From: Wuchereria bancrofti
Taxonomy: Eukaryota; Nematoda; Chromadorea; Rhabditida; Onchocercidae
NCBI GenBank assembly: GCA_005281725.1
Contig: SSBO01000002.1
Span: 1,652,768 to 1,716,767, forward strand
Direction: 5' to 3'
DNA length: 64,000 nt
Shown here: positions 22,442 through 37,400 of the stretch, piece by piece
How positions within the stretch are numbered: the first letter of the stretch is position 1
How the letters are laid out: each line of letters starts with the position of its first letter
Notes under the pieces: generated by a model
What the model was told of the DNA's origin: nothing
Database searches by the model: none
What the model saw: only the letters and a program-made list of their open reading frames with translations
Position numbers and translations under genes: made by a program

Positions 22442-25400
22442 GCAATCTTTTGAGTTTCATTTTTAGTTGAATTAAAAATATTCAACGATTCAAATATTTT
22501 CGAATCGGTACGTTCATCTTGTTGCTTCTCTGATTTAATTTTATCAAATTTCTCATTGTTAGCTAGAACAGCAATAGCATCTAATGCTTGCGTAACTTGT
22601 TGAATTTCACCGGAATACTGACTACAACCAAAACGTAACAATGTTTCATCCGACATTGACATCGAAGTATGAGCAAAATCCACACATAACTGTTCAACAT
22701 TTTCCACATCCAATCTATTCGGAATATCCAAATTCTCTTTGTTAGCTACTGAATAATTATTCAAAATAGCTTTTTCCACTTCATCATCAGAGTTGTCGCT
22801 TTCCAGTAATTTCATTTTCGGTGGCCGTTTTTCAATCACTTTTGATGTTTGAATTAAACTTTGAGTGCTTACTGCAATTTGTTCTTCCGAATTTTTAGAA
22901 GTATTTGTGGTCGGGAAAATTTCATGCTGCAAAACAACAATATCTTCACATTATCAATGAAAAAAAAAAATTATTTGAAAAACAATCTTCAGTCTACATC
23001 TCATAATTAATTAGGCACAAAACTAATTAGGACAATACTAGTTCATTTGATAACTGTACTGAATTAATTGCTCATACAATTCAAACTTAATTTTTTTTTT
23101 TGTTTCAGAATTTTCGTAAATTATAACATTAGAGTATGATGAGCTAGATAATTCAAGGTTGTAGAAGATTCAATTTTCAAATCAAAATTCAAATAAAAGA
23201 TATTAAAAAAAAGATTAATTAGCAATGATAATGTTTTTCCTGAATATTTTATTTTGCTTACTTTAGTTATTCACAGACATTTATTTTTAATTTTTAGCAA
23301 AAGATTAAACTATTCAAATTTCAGATGTTTTATTGGAAGAATATACTAACCGTGAAGAAATCATGTGAAATAAATTCAACATCTGAAGAAAGGACAGAAT
23401 CAGGAATCATACTACTTTCATCACATTTACTGCTTATAGCATCCAATTTATCATGATTAGTTTCACAAACTGATGCTACTGTAGAAAACAAAGAATCAAT
23501 TTTGTCATCTGAGAATATGCCAATAGCCCTGGAATAGGATTTTAAAATGGAATCATAAAGAGGCAAAGAGTCGTAATAAATAACATTAATTTTTGTGATC
23601 TCAATAATGGCACATATATCCTTAAGAAAGGTTTCATTGATTTAATTGGGGTAAAAAAAAAAGCCTTTTTAAGGAAAGTTTATATGTATAATCGATCTAT
23701 CAAAATGGCGAAATATTTAAGAGTAAATATTTCGAGGCCGATCAATTTGCATTAAAGAATTCAACAGTTAGTTTTGTTTTTATATATTTTATTACTTGCT
23801 CAAGATATAGTTTTAGCCTATAACTAAGATATTGAATATAAAAGCTAAAACTGAAAAAAAAATTACATGCGCAAATAAATTAAACATTTGGCTATTAATT
23901 TTAGCGAACAGTAGCTGTTTTATCTTAACTTATACTGTTTGTTGTTTTATAGGATAAATTAATTTAGTTATTACCAAAAATAATGCTACAATGATAATGT
24001 CTAAATGAGAATTCCGGTTTCGTACTATAACTTAATATAGTTATCACTTAATAGTAACAAGTATTCGACGGTTGCAAATGATAAGCTGATATTGGTGATA
24101 AGAAAAATAAGGTATCCAGAAAATTACTTCATTGTCTTATCGATTCAGAAAAAGATCGGTGATAGATATTAAAAATGCTTCAAAATTGCTTTCATAAACA
24201 GATTCTCTATTTAACAATGACAGCAATTTTTTTTTTTTTTTGTAAGATTTTGAGAAACCCATTAAAGTAATACTTTAATATTGATTAATTTAATGAATGA
24301 GTAATTAAATCTGTAACTTATTACAAAGTTAGTTATTCCATTTATTAAAATAATAAATAATCTGCCGATTTGCTTAGAACTACTTTCAAATTACTTACTT
24401 CGCTTTTTAAATAACTGAATTAACTCCTCATGATTTTCTCAATCTATCAAAGTGAAATACTTTGGTAAAATTTGATGAAATATGCTTTTATATACTTAAA
24501 TAAAACTTGAACCAGCAGATAAACTACTCCAATAAATCCTAAAATCTCAAATCTTTATTTGAAATTTTCTATTGAGGAACATATTGTAGAATTACTAAAA
24601 ATTATCCGATATTCAAGAAAGTTCAGATATCTATGTAGGGAAAAAAAAATATCTAACTTGAGAGAAGAAGAAAGATGTAGACGAGCACGTTGAATTAATA
24701 TTTGAGCTGCTTCAACATCTGTCATTAAACCTTCTCCGGCAAGCCAACGATTCAGTCCTTCATTGTTATCACGCCTGTAATTAATTAAAAATTAACAATA
24801 ACAAAAAAAAAAAAATTATAACTTACAAATTTCAAATAAATATTAAGATTAGAAAAAATTTTCACGTTGCATTTCATTTAATTTTTACTCTATCAACAAA
24901 AAATTCTTATAACAAATGTACAATTTTTTGATAGTTTATTCTAAACAAATCTGATATCATTAATAATATTAAATATTTGTAATAATTCAATTAGCCATTT
25001 TTTTAAATTAAAATTCTTTTATAAAATTTATATTTTATTTCTAATATATTTTGATATGATATTATTTTATTATCATTTATTATAATCTTTCCCTTTCCTT
25101 TTTTTTTCCTTTACATTATTTTTCTCTAACAAATTTTATTAACATAAAACATCATTCTATTCATTTATCATCATAAATGACGTAATATTTTGCTACAATT
25201 ATATGCTATCTTTTCCAAACAAAAAACAAAAAAAAAGAAAAGAAAAGAAAAGAAAGAAAATTATTCTTTCCTAATTTCTCCAATTTAATCTCAATCATTT
25301 GTCTAAAATATGATGATGGCCTTGAAACGTATGGTATTGTCATCGTCTGTTTCTTTTCACTTAGCTATTCCCCTTCCATCTTTCCATTATGTCAAATTGA

Positions 25401-28400
25401 CTTGACTTCTTTTTACTACCAAAACTGTTGCCCAATTGCTACTAATTAAATGGATGACAGCTAAAAAGCTTGTCAATTCACTATGTTTACATAGATTTTA
25501 TTTGCATTTATCTTTTATATATAATTGTGTATATCTGTTCACTGTTTATGATTATAAACATTAAAGGCTTAGTTTATTATGGCCTTTACGAGTGACAATT
25601 GATGATTTGCATATATTTTCATTTATTCTTTTACATTTATTCATTTCTCTCTCTCTCTCTCTAATCATTCTCGGAGAATTCTCGAAGATTCGATCATACT
25701 TTTAATGAGAGATTGAAAGAGAGAATGAAATATCAATCAGATATGCAGTTATTTCATTGATTTATTAAGCAGAAATATTAGGTCAAATTAAAAAAAAAAT
25801 ACCTCAGATCATTTAATATAACAAAAAATTTAATATATGGATTCAAATATCATTCTTTTAAAATATTTAAAAAACATAAAGTTATGTACATAGCTTCTAA
25901 GCAAATATAATAATGGATGAACTAATTTCTTTTAACTTTAATTTAATTTTAATTCATTTACTAATTTGACATATAAAAGTAAGAGTAAAACAGAATGATT
26001 AAAACGGTTTTGCTACTGTATTGATTTAATTTAACATTGAATCACAATCAGTAATACTCATCTGTCAGAGTTTTTACAAACTACATCATTTTGGCTAAAA
26101 ATCTTTGTCAATTTTTTTTTTTATTTTTTTCCTCCCGTACTATTTATTATCATAAATATTTGAACTATTTGTTATCATAATTATCATCCTACAAAGCTTT
26201 ACTTAGTACAAATGTCTTAGCTTTTTTGTGTGTCATTTTTTTTCTTCAATGTATTATAACTATTACACCCATTACTCTACAACACCTACAATATTTTACA
26301 GATATCAGCACTTCATTAAAGCAATGCGCCTTTTTAAAATTTATTGGATAGATCAATAAAAGCATAGTTTATGTCAAATATACTTACCTGACATAAGGAA
26401 CAACAGATCGTAAAATTCTTGTAATATCATCAATTGAAGTGATAGCTAATGTAGGAATTGTTGTAATATTAGCATTGTGAAAAGCTCGAGCTCTTATACC
26501 ATCAATACCTTCAATTTGAACCAATTCTGTCAAATCTTTACGAACACCAAATGTTAATCGTTCAGAAAAACCATCCAATACACTTCGTAAATATGTCCAA
26601 CCAAGTTTTTCACAAAACGATACAACCATATCTGTAGAAGGTATGATTTCAAAAGTGAAAATAAAATCTTAAGCAATAAACTGATAGTATTAAATTATTA
26701 TTAGAATTCAAATTTGAGAAATAGAAAATTTGAAGTTTTAATTCTAGTATATAAAAAGTTGAAAAATTCGCTGAAAATTTATTTTTCAACAAATTTTTCG
26801 AGCTAATATATTTATGATCATAGATTTGCTACATCTTACATATAATTGAAAAGTCAAGAAAAAAGAATGAAAATAAGAGAAAAAGATATACATATTATTT
26901 AGTGATACGATATGGTTTCTTCTCATAATTCGAGCATGTTTCAAAGAAAAAAGCACAAAATCTAAATCAGTATTTATTCAAAATTGAAATCAACACTTAA
27001 TTTCACATACTGATTCTTCTTGTTATCAATATATTATCATTAGAGTTATTTTTTGGAATATTATACCATCAGCACCTATCTTATTAGCAAATGATATGCA
27101 CTCAAAGTTCAGATAAGATTACGTTGCCACTTTTTTTTGTAAAAACACTGATAATTTTTTTGATTATGATTTCAAAGAAAAAAAGAAACGATGCAATAAC
27201 ATGATTTGTTTGAAAATGTTAATTGTGAATTTTAAATATGAATAAAAATAATTGTACCACAAATTAAGTTACACTATCCTAGGCAATCAAAAATGAAAAC
27301 ACAGCAGTTGTAATTAATTACTGGCACATCACAATAATTAAAGCTATCACCATTATATATCATCACTGGTATAATTATCGGTTTCACATTAAACACTGAT
27401 AAATCATTGTTCCTACTCTTAATTTCATGTTCTTTAGTGATATTATCATTCTGATCATTAATAATTATGAATGCCGATAATAATTAAATATTAGTTTTAT
27501 GATTTTTTAATTACAAAACTTGCGGTATTTTTTGGTTGTACGATTATTACATTTTGATTTATAATTTTAATTTTTCCCACAATCAGAAGTAATTTTGTCT
27601 TCTTTCTATCTGAAATTCATGTAAAATCGTCAGAAACACAAAATTCTTTAATTTGGCCAATTTCTCCCTCCTTTTACCATAAATACAAGTTAGGAGAGAG
27701 AGAGACAGACAGAAAGACAGAAATGAAGGATAATAATTAGTATGGAAAGTTGCGCTTTAACTACATCAAATTGGGGCCGAATTACGGTAGTTAGAAATTG
27801 AAGGGATTAAAAATTTATGACAAAATTTATGATAGATATGATGAAAAGAAGAGAAGAAGAATGAGAAAGTTAGGCAACAGTTATTGAAGATAACAAAGGC
27901 AATTAGCAAGGATGTATGTTCATTTGAGTAATGTTTTAATGAGGGCACTTGAACGCTTCATTTTCCTTACTTAAGTGCCTTGTTTGTGTCAAAATTAAGG
28001 ATTAACAAAGAAAAGCCGCAGAAACTAATTTCTTTTTCATATCTGTTAAATGATCTAATTAAGAGATCATAAAGAACAATCTAATTTGATCTGATCCAAT
28101 CAGATTTACTAATTTCACTCAACAAAACTGGATCATTTCTCATTCTTATCTAGTTTTCTATTAATACTATTATTATTGTTATTGTGATTTATCAATTTTA
28201 CACTACTGTTATTATCATTCCATTTAGTTATTAATTAAGATAGTATAAATCGGTGAATTCAATAATGCATATTGATAGTTTGATTAATGAGAAATTTATA
28301 TATAACAATTTTGCATATAATATTTGTAAATTTTAAATTGACTGAAAAATATATTGAAAATTTAAAGAAGAAAATAATAAAAAGAAATTTCAGTTTAAAT

Positions 28401-31400
28401 CACAAAAAATTTACAGGCGTATGTTGCTGATTGTTGTTGTAACGTTTGCAGTGCTCCACGATTGATACGAAAACGTCGAGCAACATCACCAAGTGAATAT
28501 TCTCTTATCAGATCATAAAGTGCCAACGCGGAAAGAAAACGTAAATGCACCTGAAATATTTATAAAAAGAAAAAATAAATAAATTTACAAACAAAAGCAT
28601 ATAATAGTTAAAGTCGATTGATAGCAGATAACATAAGTTATTAGGATAAAAAAATTAAGAAATCATTGTAATTGCAAAAAAATAAATGATTAGCTAAAAT
28701 ACTACTGATAATATGATATGCAACGAGTGATTTATTTGTGAAGAAACGACTACAGTTTAAATTATTATTATCGTTTATATTTTAAATCGACAAAAATATT
28801 ATTATCGTATCATCGTGTGAATACTATCAAATATAAATGAAATTATTATTCAAAATAAGATTATCTAAGCTTAGAATAGAAAAAGTAATTTTGAATAAAT
28901 ACCTGCATGATGCTTATTTCGGATGCTTGTCTACCTTGAATCTTTCCAAGAATGAAACTATCAAGAATACCAATCATTTTACCCACTCTTTGTAATTTGG
29001 TAGGTAATTTAGACCAAATATTATAGTAAACATTCCAATCGATGTAATTCATCCAAATGGAATCACTATGGAGTGGTGTCACCTTAAATTATGGAACTGT
29101 AATTTGATAATGATATTGATACAGACATGATTTATTTTACTTATTCATCTATTTATATTAGTTTACTTAGTTTTTATTTAGTTTATTATATTAGTTTTTA
29201 TTTTTTATATTAGTTTTTATTTAGTTATTAACATGAAATTTTGTGTATAACAAAAATTCAATAACTCAATTTTTTTTCCTTTAATCATTGATAATGTTTT
29301 TCAGTTAAATTAATTCACATGTGTCAAGAAACTTAACATTTCACGTTTCACTATTCATCAATTGAGAGCTATTGAGATTATTAATAATTTTTGGAAAAAA
29401 ATGGAAAGACTTTAAAAATTACCAAATAAAGTAAATGAAGCTCATTATCCAAAGCAAGGGAACGTATCGCTTTTTCAAGATCGTCATAAACTTGTAATGC
29501 AATATCAGGTGACAGTGATGATGTAAATACGGCTTGGCCTAATTGAGTGCCGCAGAGTCCTTCAATTGTATCATTTTAACTTGTAAATAGAGTGAAATAA
29601 ACAAAAAATTATTGCAAATCAAAAAGCACGGAAAAAAATGTCTTAGAAAAGATGTGGGAAAATCTTTTCATTAATGCTATTTAAATCTTTATTATGCTGA
29701 ATGATACAAATTATTAATTGGAAAAAATAAAATAATTTTATTTAATAATTTGGAAATAGCAAAACTAATACCGTGATTTTTTTGTTGACAAATTAATTTT
29801 CTTGTAATAAGAAAATTGAGCTCATCCTCTATCGTTAATTTTCTTTCGAAAAACAATAATGATAGTAAATTTTCTAGATCATTTTCATCTCTACAAAGAC
29901 CACTGCATATCGCCTATAATCATAATTTATTGTTTAACTGATAGAAACAATTGCCATAATAAGTTATACAAGTTATTATAAATTGTTTCTGATTAATATT
30001 TATAAGTTATCATGGTGGTAAAGTTAATGATTATGAATTACTGAATAATTAAAGAAAAATAAAGGTATTTTGATAAATTTCTATTAGGAAATAGTAGAAA
30101 AAAAAATGGAAAAATTGCAAAATTCAAATAAACTTAATAATTAACCTAATTCAATTCGTCGAACTTTCCATCTACGAGTGGAAATTGATGAAAAAATTAC
30201 AAAAAGAAAAAAGAAAGATTGCATAGCTCAAATAACCTCAATAATTAGCTTAATTCGTCGTCGCTGAACTTCACATCTACGAGCAAAAATTGCTTTTTGT
30301 TGAATAATTCGTTGCACTAAATCTAGCTGATTCTTGCTACATACCACAATACTTTCACCTGAAATTGCAACATTTCATATCGATGCATTCAACTTACTAT
30401 TCTTTTTAAATTATTCAGTAACATTCTGTTTTTTGTAAAAGTATTTTGATAAATTTGACAAATGTTTTTGATAAAAATGTTTACCGAAAAAAACAATAGC
30501 AATTCCAACCAACAATTTTCAATATTTCACACGTTCCTGTTCTTTAAGTTTAAACTATTTACTTAGATATGAGTAATAAAATGATAATTAAAATTTTCAA
30601 AAGAAAAAAACGAACAAACAAAATGTTGAAGTTATTGATAAACGCTATAAGGTAATAATGTAAACATGTGAAACGATTTGAATCAAAAAAAAAATTTAAC
30701 AATATCGATGAATCATGGAGATTTATTGTCTTTTGATGAATCATTTTGCCTACTAAATTCAACCAACACCTTGAATTAAATATTAATAGTAGCAATAGCG
30801 ATAAAAATAAATGTAGAACAGCCAATTCAATTAATGCATTTCGAACTTATTCAACACTTATGAACTTTATAAAACATTTTGTATTCATAGATTTGTCTAA
30901 TTTATGTCTTTTTCCGCATTCAGTTGATTCCAATCATATTTACACTTACTTCTTCTTGATATTCTTTAGTAATAAAGCTATTGCTAAAGTTATTGTCATT
31001 ACTGTTGTTATATTCTTATTGCCTTGCTATTATATGATAGCTATTGGTTGAAATTATTGTTGTTATTATTACCAAATTCTTTTTATTATCACATTATCGC
31101 TCATTTATTATAATCTATCTTTAGTTATATTAATGATAATGATAAGATAATATAATTAACTTTAACAATACTCTTTTATACTACTCAATCAATTTAACTT
31201 TCATACTTCCTCAAATTATTAAGGCATTTTTGCACAGCATAATGTACACTTTATATGTTTCAAATTTAGATTTCCCCTCTCATCTCTCTCTCTCTTTCTC
31301 TTCATTTTCTTTAACTCATCCTTTTTCTTTTATTATCTTATCTCCTAAATAATACACAGTATATATAACAGAAATATATAAATTCGTACTTATATCCTTA

Positions 31401-34400
31401 TGTAAATGAACAAAAGAGGTGTACCCAATTTGATTGGCTATAAAAGAGCATTGAAATGATTCGGGTTGGTTGCTTTCGCTCCGCCCTTTCAAATACCGTT
31501 TTAACCATACGGTAATTAAAGGATGATAAAGGAAACGATGACACTTTACCACCATTAGGCATCTTAGTTCCTATTTATTCCTTAAGAAGTGTAAAGTTTG
31601 CTTGCTTGTTTATTTGCCCATTTATAATCTATTATTAGTATTCAAGCAAAAACGAAAAAGCTACAAGGAACGAAGAATATGCAAACAATATCGGTTGCAA
31701 TGTTTGGTGGTGGTAATGGCAGTGGTGATAATGGTGGTTGTTGTAGTATTGGTGGAAATTTAACAACCGGCTTAGGTAGTATGGCACATCAGTTAGCCAC
31801 AAACGGAACTGATAATACGGTTGCTAGTACTGCTGCTGCAGCTCAACGGATGGGAATGTCGTTTGGAATTCATAGTTTATTGGGATTAGCAGCAGCTCGT
31901 GATGTGCAACAAGGTACCGCTGCAACCTATTTTACCACTACACCACAATATTGCACCAATCAACCGGCACCATTCTTTCCTCATAATGCACCACAATTAT
32001 TTACTATGGAAATGTCACAAACTCCATTTGATCGAGTCCAATATGAACCAATTAATCAGGGTAATCAATTTTTTTTATTATCCTCATTTATCTTAATGAA
32101 TTACTTGTCCACTATTCGATATATTGACTTCGTGTAATTGTTTATTTACTTATCTATTTATTTGCTCTAATCATTTATTTGATTCCTTTTTACTTGATTT
32201 TATATCCAAGAAGTTTCAATCATTATATCATTAAATAATAATGTTTAGGAAAAGGAGTTAAAAAAAACCAACTATAATTAATAATTTTAAAGAACAGAGA
32301 AGTAATAATAGTAGTAATAGATGATACAGTTAAACAACAAATTATACTGTTAACTTTTATTGTTAATTATTTACTTATTACTGTTGCTGATAAGACAGGG
32401 ATGTCCGGAATGGATTATGCCAGCATCCGGTCCAATTCAATGTTTGGAGCGTCAACCGCTATAACAAGCATTCCCTCATCAAGCAATCAAAAATCCATTT
32501 CAAAAAGAAAAAAACGTCGCCATCGGACAATTTTTACGCAATTTCAAGTAGATGAATTGGAGAAAGCCTTTCAAGTATGGCTAAAATTAATTTCATTACT
32601 ATTCATTCACTCGAAATCTCTTGTTGTCAAATTCTACTGCTAATTTTTCAATCTTACTTATGGCCCTAACAGGTGTTCAAATTTCTAAAGTGTTTCGTCT
32701 TGTTGTTTCATTTTAATTTATTCAATTGATATAATAATGATTCATTATTCAATAAAATTTAAAAGTATATACCAAATTCACCCCTAATTTCTACTTTAGA
32801 ATAGCTGACCAAGAAAACGGAAGGAAAAAAGATCGAAGCAAATATTTTCGTGCTTAAACTTATTTTTAGCAAGATAAAACAATGATCTTTTCATTATTTT
32901 TATCATTATTATTATCTTTAATATCATTGTTATTGTCGTTATTATTAGTTATTGTTATTATCATTACTATTATTATATTAGTATTATTAACATTATTAGA
33001 TCCTAATTCGTTAACAAAGTTCTAAAAGTGAAAAAAAATTCATAAAGTAAAGCATTCCGAATTTTGCTGCATTAAGAAGATAGGCGAAAAGTTCAAGAAA
33101 AATATTTTGCATTCATTTTATAATGAATTACTGCATTTGATCAATTCTTTCCTTTCCTTAATCTGTTTTTGGCCTTTAACTTCAATAATTCAAAAACTCA
33201 TTTTCATAAAACTGTTTCTTCGCTATATATTATGCATACTATATGTTTATTTTCTAAATTTAAAATATTCGTTGATATTATTTCATGCTTCACTTTCTTC
33301 CTTCCCTCTTAGAAAAAATCATGCTTTTGATGTGCAGAAACTACACTACCATATTATTTATTCTAAATCACGCTTTTGACATCCGTAAAACTAACTAATT
33401 TACTAGCAGTTTTTTTTTTTTCAGGAAGCTCATTATCCTGATATGTATGCTCGTGAAATATTAGCTATGAAAACTGAAATTGCTGTAGATCGGATACAGG
33501 TAGTTTATTAAAAAAAAAAAATTAAAAATATGGCACAATGTTAACTAGTTAATTCATATTATCATATATGCGATTCGTTTAAATTTTTCATAAAATTTTG
33601 ATAAAAAATTATTTTCATTTTCTTCCAAAAAAAAAANAATTAATTTTTTCTTGCAATTCTTTTCAATTACACTAGGTTTGGTTTCAAAATCGTCGAGCTA
33701 AATGGCGGAAAACTGAAAAAACATGGGGTAAAAGTACAATAATGGCAGAATATGGTTTATACGGTGCAATGGTTCGACATTCATTACCACTACCAGAAAC
33801 AATTACACGATCATCGGAAAATCCAAATGAATCTGCTGCTCCATGGCTTTTAGGTTTGTTTGATTATTTTGTTAAAATAGAAAAAAGTGAAAAAAGATAA
33901 CATATATTTAAAAAAAGTGAAAAATAGAAAAAAAATTCAGAAATTTAGATATTTTATTTCAATTTCAAAAATATCATTATGCATTTGTTTATCTTGGATA
34001 CTAGAAATGAAATATAAATATGTTTTTTTCTTTTTTTAATTAATATCATGATTATCTATCTTATTCCATAACTGTTACATCATAATTAATGCATTACATA
34101 TTGACTGTAATTAGATAAAAACAAACTGACGCAATTGCTGCCATATGGTTTTTCTATACCATATACTATTCTCATATCTTATAAAATTTTGATTTTGTTT
34201 TTTTACTCATAAATCCAACTTTTTTCCAAAATTGAATTACAAAGATAATTTCTTTGTAATATTTCTTCTTTCTCAAAACTATTGCCATTGTAAAACTTTG
34301 ATTAGATTTGAATAATTAACATTAGATAAAATTGAGGTATAGCTCGTTTCGTTAGGATTTAATAACATTGAATAAAATTGTCATAGATACTTGGCAATTT

Positions 34401-37400
34401 CTATCATTTTCAAAAATTTTCAAAAATTAAAATCAAAACTGATGAAACGCAAAAGATTATTTTGAGTATATCATAATTATTTTAGCTAAACATAATTATT
34501 TTATCTAATCATATGGTAATTGATAATTTAACTAAATCATGACTAATCATTTAAAAAGCATTTCTTGTATTGTTAGGAATGCATAAGAAAAGCCTTGAAG
34601 CAGCAGCACATTTGGAAAATGATGAAATTGATAAGGAATCAAATGAGGATGACAAATCGGTGGAAGAATGCTCACCTGGTATTTCAAATAATAATGATAA
34701 TAACAACAATAATTATAGTATTGATAATGATCGCCAAAATACTAAACTATCTACTTATCATCAATATGATAATTTACAATATGTAAACAATAATACCAAT
34801 GCTACTAGGCAATAAAATTAGCTTAGCGTAACGAAAAAAAATAGAAGTAATTTCAGAATTTCATAATATTGATATGATCATTCTATAATTCTTTTATGCG
34901 ATATGTTATATATTATAAGTTATAAATGATGATATTATAGTTATTACACTATAATCATATAATTTCAACATAAATTAGTCAATTTGGCAATTGATAAATA
35001 TAATAATAAGTATTAGCAGCAAATTTATTCATTCACTTATTAGTTATTTTGAAAAAGGAAAAACGAATGAATGGCTGGATGATATCTAAATTTTACAAAT
35101 TTTATTCCATTGAAGCTAAGAAATATTTTTGGTTTTAAGCTAATCTATTTAAAATTCTTAAGAACGTTACAAATGTAGTAATATTTTATGATATTAAATG
35201 ATTGTTGTATAATTCCAACAATTAAATGTGTTCTCCATGAAATTTGCATTTCATTAATAAATTTCATTCGCATTTCAATTTCTTCTTTTGCTTTCCATTA
35301 TTTCCTCCTATTTAAAAAATACGGGTTGCCTACTAAAGTTTCAGTTTTTTAAATTCAAATTTTACAGTTACACTTAGATCAAATGTCATATTGTCAGAGG
35401 AAATTATAACAGTGATTTCTACAATCTATCCTAAATTAAAAGAAAAAAATCCTGAATTTTAAGTACTTTTTGCGAAATTTTTAAACCTAATCAGTTTTAC
35501 TTAATTACAACTTGAAATATTAAGACTTCAATAACTATAAAGCATCAAAATTATTGAAGGAAAAAGAATGAAACGATAGAGAACATTGAAATACTGTGAA
35601 ATTTTGCATAAAATTTGGCCAAGAAAATTGACAAATTGTAAACTTATGAAAAGATAACATATCACACTAACTTTTTCAATTATCACAATTTCAATGTTAG
35701 CAATTAAATTCTGTCCAATTAAGTAAGCTTCTTGGGAAGATAAATTCTGTGACACTGAATGGAAATTTCATCTCTAATATTTTTTTGAGTATGAATTTCA
35801 AACAAAATTTGATTAATCTCTCAAATAACACTTTTAGAATCAAATTTCCTGACAAATCCTTTAGTTATTTTGAATCTAGTCCTATATCCACCTTAAATCT
35901 TTTTTTCTCTACCTGATAAAATTAGAACAGGTTACAAACTTCGGTATAATTTCTCATTATTGAGATAGAGCTAAGATTCTAATTTCGATAGATTTTTCAG
36001 TAATTTAATTGGTTGAAAAGGAATGAATTGTTGCTTTAGCATTTCATTCACTTTATATAGGGAAAAAGAGAGACAGAAAGAGGAAATGAAGAAAATTAAA
36101 TGTGCCAAATCCACTTTGGATGATAGAATTAATCTTCAGCATATGTCCTCCTTCTTCAAGCAATCGAAATGACATACTAACAATTTCGAGTAAATGGATA
36201 TCATGTTACCATAATTGCTTCAACAGCAACAATCACTTGTAGCTACTGTGTGATCTCACTTTTTTCTCACACGCATTTCTAATTTGGATGACCTTTAGCC
36301 TTTGCTATATATGAACAATATTACTTCTCAATTACTATTTGACAAGGTCAACTTTTGTATGTAAGGTCAAAAAGTATTCTAGCTTTTCGAAGGATACAAA
36401 TTACACAATTTTTTACTACCACAAAACAGAAATTTAAATGTCATTTCAAATCGATCAAGTCATTAGTGAGAGTAAAATTAACGGACAACATTTTCTGTTC
36501 TCATATTCATTTCCTCTTCCATTTATGGCTTTCCAGTTTGAATTATGTAAGCTATTAGATTAAGTGAATTATAAGAAAAATACACTGCCGTATGCCCTTA
36601 ATATGGCATTTCGTATTTTTTCAATTATTTAATCTGATATATAGGATGATATAAATAATTTGAAGGCAATAATTATAAAAAGATACATAATTATTGTTTC
36701 AAATTTTAATTCAATATTAACTTATGAAACTATATTTTCTTATAAACTGTAAGTTTCATCAAAAAATGCATTTGTTCCAACAATTAAGAAATAACGACTA
36801 CTTTAATTATCAGTTATCTCAACTTCTGGATATGAACTTTTTAACACTTGGAATAATTGTTGAATATGCAAAAATAAATTTAAGGTTGTTTAGGATGTTT
36901 AAAGAATTCAATTCAGTGAAATGATTTCAAATGATCATCGACATCAATCTCAACCATATTAATTCATACATTTGCTAATGATTTATTTAGATTGTAAGAA
37001 AAGATGAATGAAAGGGATAAGAATTTTTCACGATTAACATCAATTAAAAGTAGCCTTAGGCAAGTGGTAAATAAAAAATTGTTTATATATGAACATGATG
37101 AACGAATGATGAAAGAATAATTAAAATGTGAATTATGAAGAACTTAGTCATACATTCAAATCAATTCATTTGGACCATGTTCTAAAGTGTCAAAATAAAT
37201 TGACAATCTCGTCCTTTCCCATTTAATGTATGAATAGCACTAATATTTAGAAAGTCATCAGAAAATATGCAAATTACATAGTGAATTTACTAAATTTCAA
37301 TGAAGAATTTTTTGAGAAACAAGTTTTTATTATCTATTTATACCCTTTTTTTTCTTCTCAGGTAGTTTTATTCGTTAGCAGAAAAAAAATTACTAGTAAT

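Noticed and set aside
30746..31051. 101-residue plus-strand frame upstream of ceh-10
   Set aside because: AT-driven composition, no splice sites, no family resemblance; lies within a polq-1 intron.
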